The notes beneath the pieces are model-generated. The model saw only the letters and a list, made by a program, of their open reading frames with translations. It had not been told where the DNA came from and did not search any database. A DNA stretch of 8,219 bases from CAINEC01 sp046073825 (GTDB lineage Bacteria > Bacteroidota > Bacteroidia > AKYH767-A > OLB10), in assembly GCA_046073825.1 (NCBI GenBank), contig JBJTMY010000016.1:1-8219 (forward strand), given 5' to 3'. Made by a program: the position numbers and the translations under genes. The number at the start of each line of letters is the position of its first letter. Position 1 is the first letter of the stretch. Shown here piece after piece: positions 5,741-8,219 of the stretch.

Positions 5741-8219
5741 GTTTCGTATTCTCCTATGTTTCTTCTTTACTGCGATTTGTTTTTCATCTGTTGCTCAGCA
5801 AATTTCAAGACGTGTTTTGAGTGATTGGACATTTTCAATAAATACAGAAAATATAATTCATTCCGCTACTGTTCCTGGTGATATTCAAAGTGATTTGATT
5901 AAGGAGAATAAACTCGCCAATCCTTACTATGAAAATATTGATACTGCATTATCAAAACTTGAAAAATCCACTATCATTTATGAATGTGATTTTAATTGTG
6001 CCGATGTTGAACTCAATAAAAATGCAGTCATTCGTTTTAATGGATTAGATACCTACGCACAGGTTTTCTTAAATGATTCATTACTTTTCTTTAGTGATAA
6101 TATGTTTTTATCGCACGATGTTTCAGTTGGAAATATTCTGCAATCAAAAAATCATCTTGAGATTCGTTTCTTATCCATTGATTCTATTGAGCTATCAAAA
6201 ATAAAAGCGCTGAATTATCAGTTGCCAGAAGGGAATCGGGTATTTACTCGCAAAGCCCAGTATCAATATGGTTGGGATTTCGCACCGAAGATTAAAACGA
6301 TTGGAATCTGGAAACCTATAGAATTATTCTTTTTTAAAAATGTTTTTCTTCAAAATTTATCCGTCAGCAATAGGCCTGTCAATAGCAGTGATTACGAGAC
6401 AACTTCGTTGGTAGATTTCTATGCTGAAAAAGATACTTTAATTCAGTGCACTTATTATTTATCTCAATTTAATAAACCGATTGTAAATCAATTTGAAATC
6501 AAGCCCGTTTATCATAACATCATTCAATGCGATACTTTATTAAAGCTTGTAAAAGGATATAACAGCATTAGAATAAATAACATCATAAAAAATCCTGGAT
6601 TGTGGAGCATGGAAAAAGATGCTGATAAGAATTATTATTTCCTTACATTCAATTTTAGTGGTCAACATTTAACTAAAAGAATTGCTTTCAGAGATATAAA
6701 ATTAGATCAAACCAAAGACGCAAATGGCTCTTCATTCAAGTTTATTATAAATGGAAAACCAACTTTTATGAAAGGAGTGAATATCGTTCCTGCTGGAATG
6801 TTTCCAGCTTCAACACCAGATTCCGTTTATGCCAATCTTGTTAAGATGGCTCACGATGCTAACATGAATATGATTCGTGTATGGGGTGGAGGATATTATT
6901 TGCCAGATATATTTTACAATTATTGTGATGAGTATGGAATTTTAGTATGGCAGGACTTTATGTTTGCTTGTGCAATGTATCCCGGTGATGATAATTTTTT
7001 AGCCTCTGTAAAATCAGAAATTACACAGGAAGTAAAACGTTTAAGTAGTCATCCATGCATTGCTTTGTTTTGTGGTAATAATGAAATTTCAGAAGGCTGG
7101 AATAATTGGGGTTGGCAAAATCAGCTGCACTATTCAGCACAAGATTCGGCACATGTGCAATCAGATTATATGAACTTATTTGAAAAATTAATTCCATCTA
7201 TCATCGATTCTATTGCGCCATATTCTATCTATTGGCCTTCATCACCTAAGAATGGTTGGGGACGAAAATCAAGTTTAAAAGAAGGTGATTGTCATTATTG
7301 GGGAGTTTGGTGGGGCTTTGAACCATTTTCAAATTATCATAATCGCATTCCTCGCTTTATGAGTGAATATGGTTTTCAGGGATATCCTTCCAATCAGCTT
7401 TTATTGAAGTATGCCGGTTCAATTGATTCTTCGGATATGCGTATGCGTTACCATCAAAAGCACCCTCGTGGATTTGAAACAATTGCTACCTATTTAAGTC
7501 GCGATTATCCTATAGTAAAAACAGATTCTTCTTATGCTTATTTATCGCAATTGATGCAGGCGGAGGAAATATCTCGTACCGCAATGATTCATCGTTCAAG
7601 TTATCCTTATTGTTCGGGAACTTTGTTCTGGCAATTGAATGATGCATGGCCCTCTATTTCGTGGAGTAGTATCGATTATTCATTGCAACCTAAAATGCTA
7701 TATTCATCCATAGCAAAAGCATACGAAGAGGTAGCTATGTTTGTCGATACGAATAATCATCAATGGGATTTGAAAATTGTGAATAGTACATCATCGGCAA
7801 TTAAAGCCAAATTACAAATTGTTCAAGCTTCAACAAACACCATTGATAAGCCATGGTTTTACGAACAAAATTCAATTACTTTAAATCCTGATTCTGTTCA
7901 GAAGTATGGCATTCTTCAAATGGTATCAGACAAAAATCCGAATATCATTTATCAAGTACGATTATATGCTGAGGATGGTGGTTTAATTACTTCTTGTTGG
8001 CATTTCAATACGATGCCCAATAAATTGCCATTGGTAAATCCTGGTATTAAAATTAAACGATCCAATGCAAGTACAATAGAAATTACCAATGAGCATTTTG
8101 TTTACGGACTTCGAGTAACGGATAAAAATGGAGTTGTTTGTCAAGAGGTAAATGGTGTTCACTTATTGCCCAATTCTAAACTTTCGATTCCTTATACGGG
8201 CGATATTAATTCACTCTCT
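5730..8219 (+). CDS. Exported beta-mannosidase, glycoside hydrolase family 2 (C-terminus off right edge)
   Basis: It removes terminal beta-D-mannose, for example from Man-beta-1,4-GlcNAc of N-glycan cores or from manno-oligosaccharides, by a retaining mechanism. The frame stays open for 830 codons to the window edge. A Sec signal peptide (1-22, ending FSSVA before QQ) precedes a GH2 sugar-binding domain (about 25-205), an Ig-like domain (about 206-325), a TIM barrel (about 335-680) and C-terminal Ig-like domains. Beta-mannosidase motifs are present: RKAQYQYGWDFAP (from Arg174), RVWGGGYY (Trp385), GNNEISEGWNNWGWQ with acid/base Glu452, SEYGFQ with nucleophile Glu546, and FWQLNDAWPSISW (Trp634). 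The full-length family is about 830-880 residues, so little is missing. The start overlaps the end of the GH20 gene by 11 bp. ATG 5715, in frame five codons earlier, would give 26 bp of overlap and an extra VKRK; the choice is open. The overlap implies co-transcription and possibly coupled translation. Confidence 0.93.
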   Translation, partial: MRGKFRILLCFFFTAICFSSVAQQISRRVLSDWTFSINTENIIHSATVPGDIQSDLIKENKLANPYYENIDTALSKLEKSTIIYECDFNCADVELNKNAVIRFNGLDTYAQVFLNDSLLFFSDNMFLSHDVSVGNILQSKNHLEIRFLSIDSIELSKIKALNYQLPEGNRVFTRKAQYQYGWDFAPKIKTIGIWKPIELFFFKNVFLQNLSVSNRPVNSSDYETTSLVDFYAEKDTLIQCTYYLSQFNKPIVNQFEIKPVYHNIIQCDTLLKLVKGYNSIRINNIIKNPGLWSMEKDADKNYYFLTFNFSGQHLTKRIAFRDIKLDQTKDANGSSFKFIINGKPTFMKGVNIVPAGMFPASTPDSVYANLVKMAHDANMNMIRVWGGGYYLPDIFYNYCDEYGILVWQDFMFACAMYPGDDNFLASVKSEITQEVKRLSSHPCIALFCGNNEISEGWNNWGWQNQLHYSAQDSAHVQSDYMNLFEKLIPSIIDSIAPYSIYWPSSPKNGWGRKSSLKEGDCHYWGVWWGFEPFSNYHNRIPRFMSEYGFQGYPSNQLLLKYAGSIDSSDMRMRYHQKHPRGFETIATYLSRDYPIVKTDSSYAYLSQLMQAEEISRTAMIHRSSYPYCSGTLFWQLNDAWPSISWSSIDYSLQPKMLYSSIAKAYEEVAMFVDTNNHQWDLKIVNSTSSAIKAKLQIVQASTNTIDKPWFYEQNSITLNPDSVQKYGILQMVSDKNPNIIYQVRLYAEDGGLITSCWHFNTMPNKLPLVNPGIKIKRSNASTIEITNEHFVYGLRVTDKNGVVCQEVNGVHLLPNSKLSIPYTGDINSLS

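Noticed and set aside
5730..5800. Lipoprotein signal on the beta-mannosidase (Cys17)
   Set aside because: The residues before Cys17 (TAI) do not fit a lipobox, and a normal signal-peptidase I site (SSVA before QQ) follows.

Overview
The window looks like chromosomal DNA from a low-GC Bacteroidota, of the Flavobacteriia, Cryomorphaceae or Chitinophagia type. Three things point there: AT-rich intergenic DNA with no clear Shine-Dalgarno sequences, a promoter of the Bacteroidota type (TTG, then 21 nt, then TATATTTG), and the protein families present. These are a secreted choice-of-anchor-J/CARDB-like surface protein, a FucP-family sugar permease, and Sec-exported GH20 and GH2 glycosidases. No RNA gene, mobile element, CRISPR array or phage gene was seen.

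Layout. Positions 1-1291 (minus strand) hold the N-terminal 430 residues of a large secreted protein whose C-terminus lies off the left edge. Positions 1292-1550 are an AT-rich divergent intergenic region with one good plus-strand promoter. From there everything reads rightward: a 138-residue multi-spanning membrane protein of unknown function (1551-1967), a 479-residue sugar permease of the major facilitator superfamily (2029-3468), an exported GH20 beta-N-acetylhexosaminidase (3488-5740), and an exported GH2 beta-mannosidase (from 5730, running off the right edge after 830 residues). The last three genes are tightly packed, with a 19-bp gap and then an 11-bp (or 26-bp) overlap, so they are very probably one operon. 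The small membrane protein, 61 bp upstream, may be its first gene.

How the genes may work together (inference): GH20 enzymes remove terminal beta-GlcNAc or GalNAc, and GH2 beta-mannosidases of this type remove terminal beta-mannose. Beta-mannose linked to GlcNAc is the core linkage of eukaryotic N-glycans, so the pair could finish off N-glycan or related glycan fragments in the periplasm. The permease would then carry the released GlcNAc or mannose across the inner membrane. No SusC/SusD pair, regulator or endo-acting enzyme lies in the window, and the operon may continue to the right. The window looks like ordinary carbohydrate-use DNA; I found no clear sign of a new type of system. The least explained item is the small membrane protein in front of the permease.
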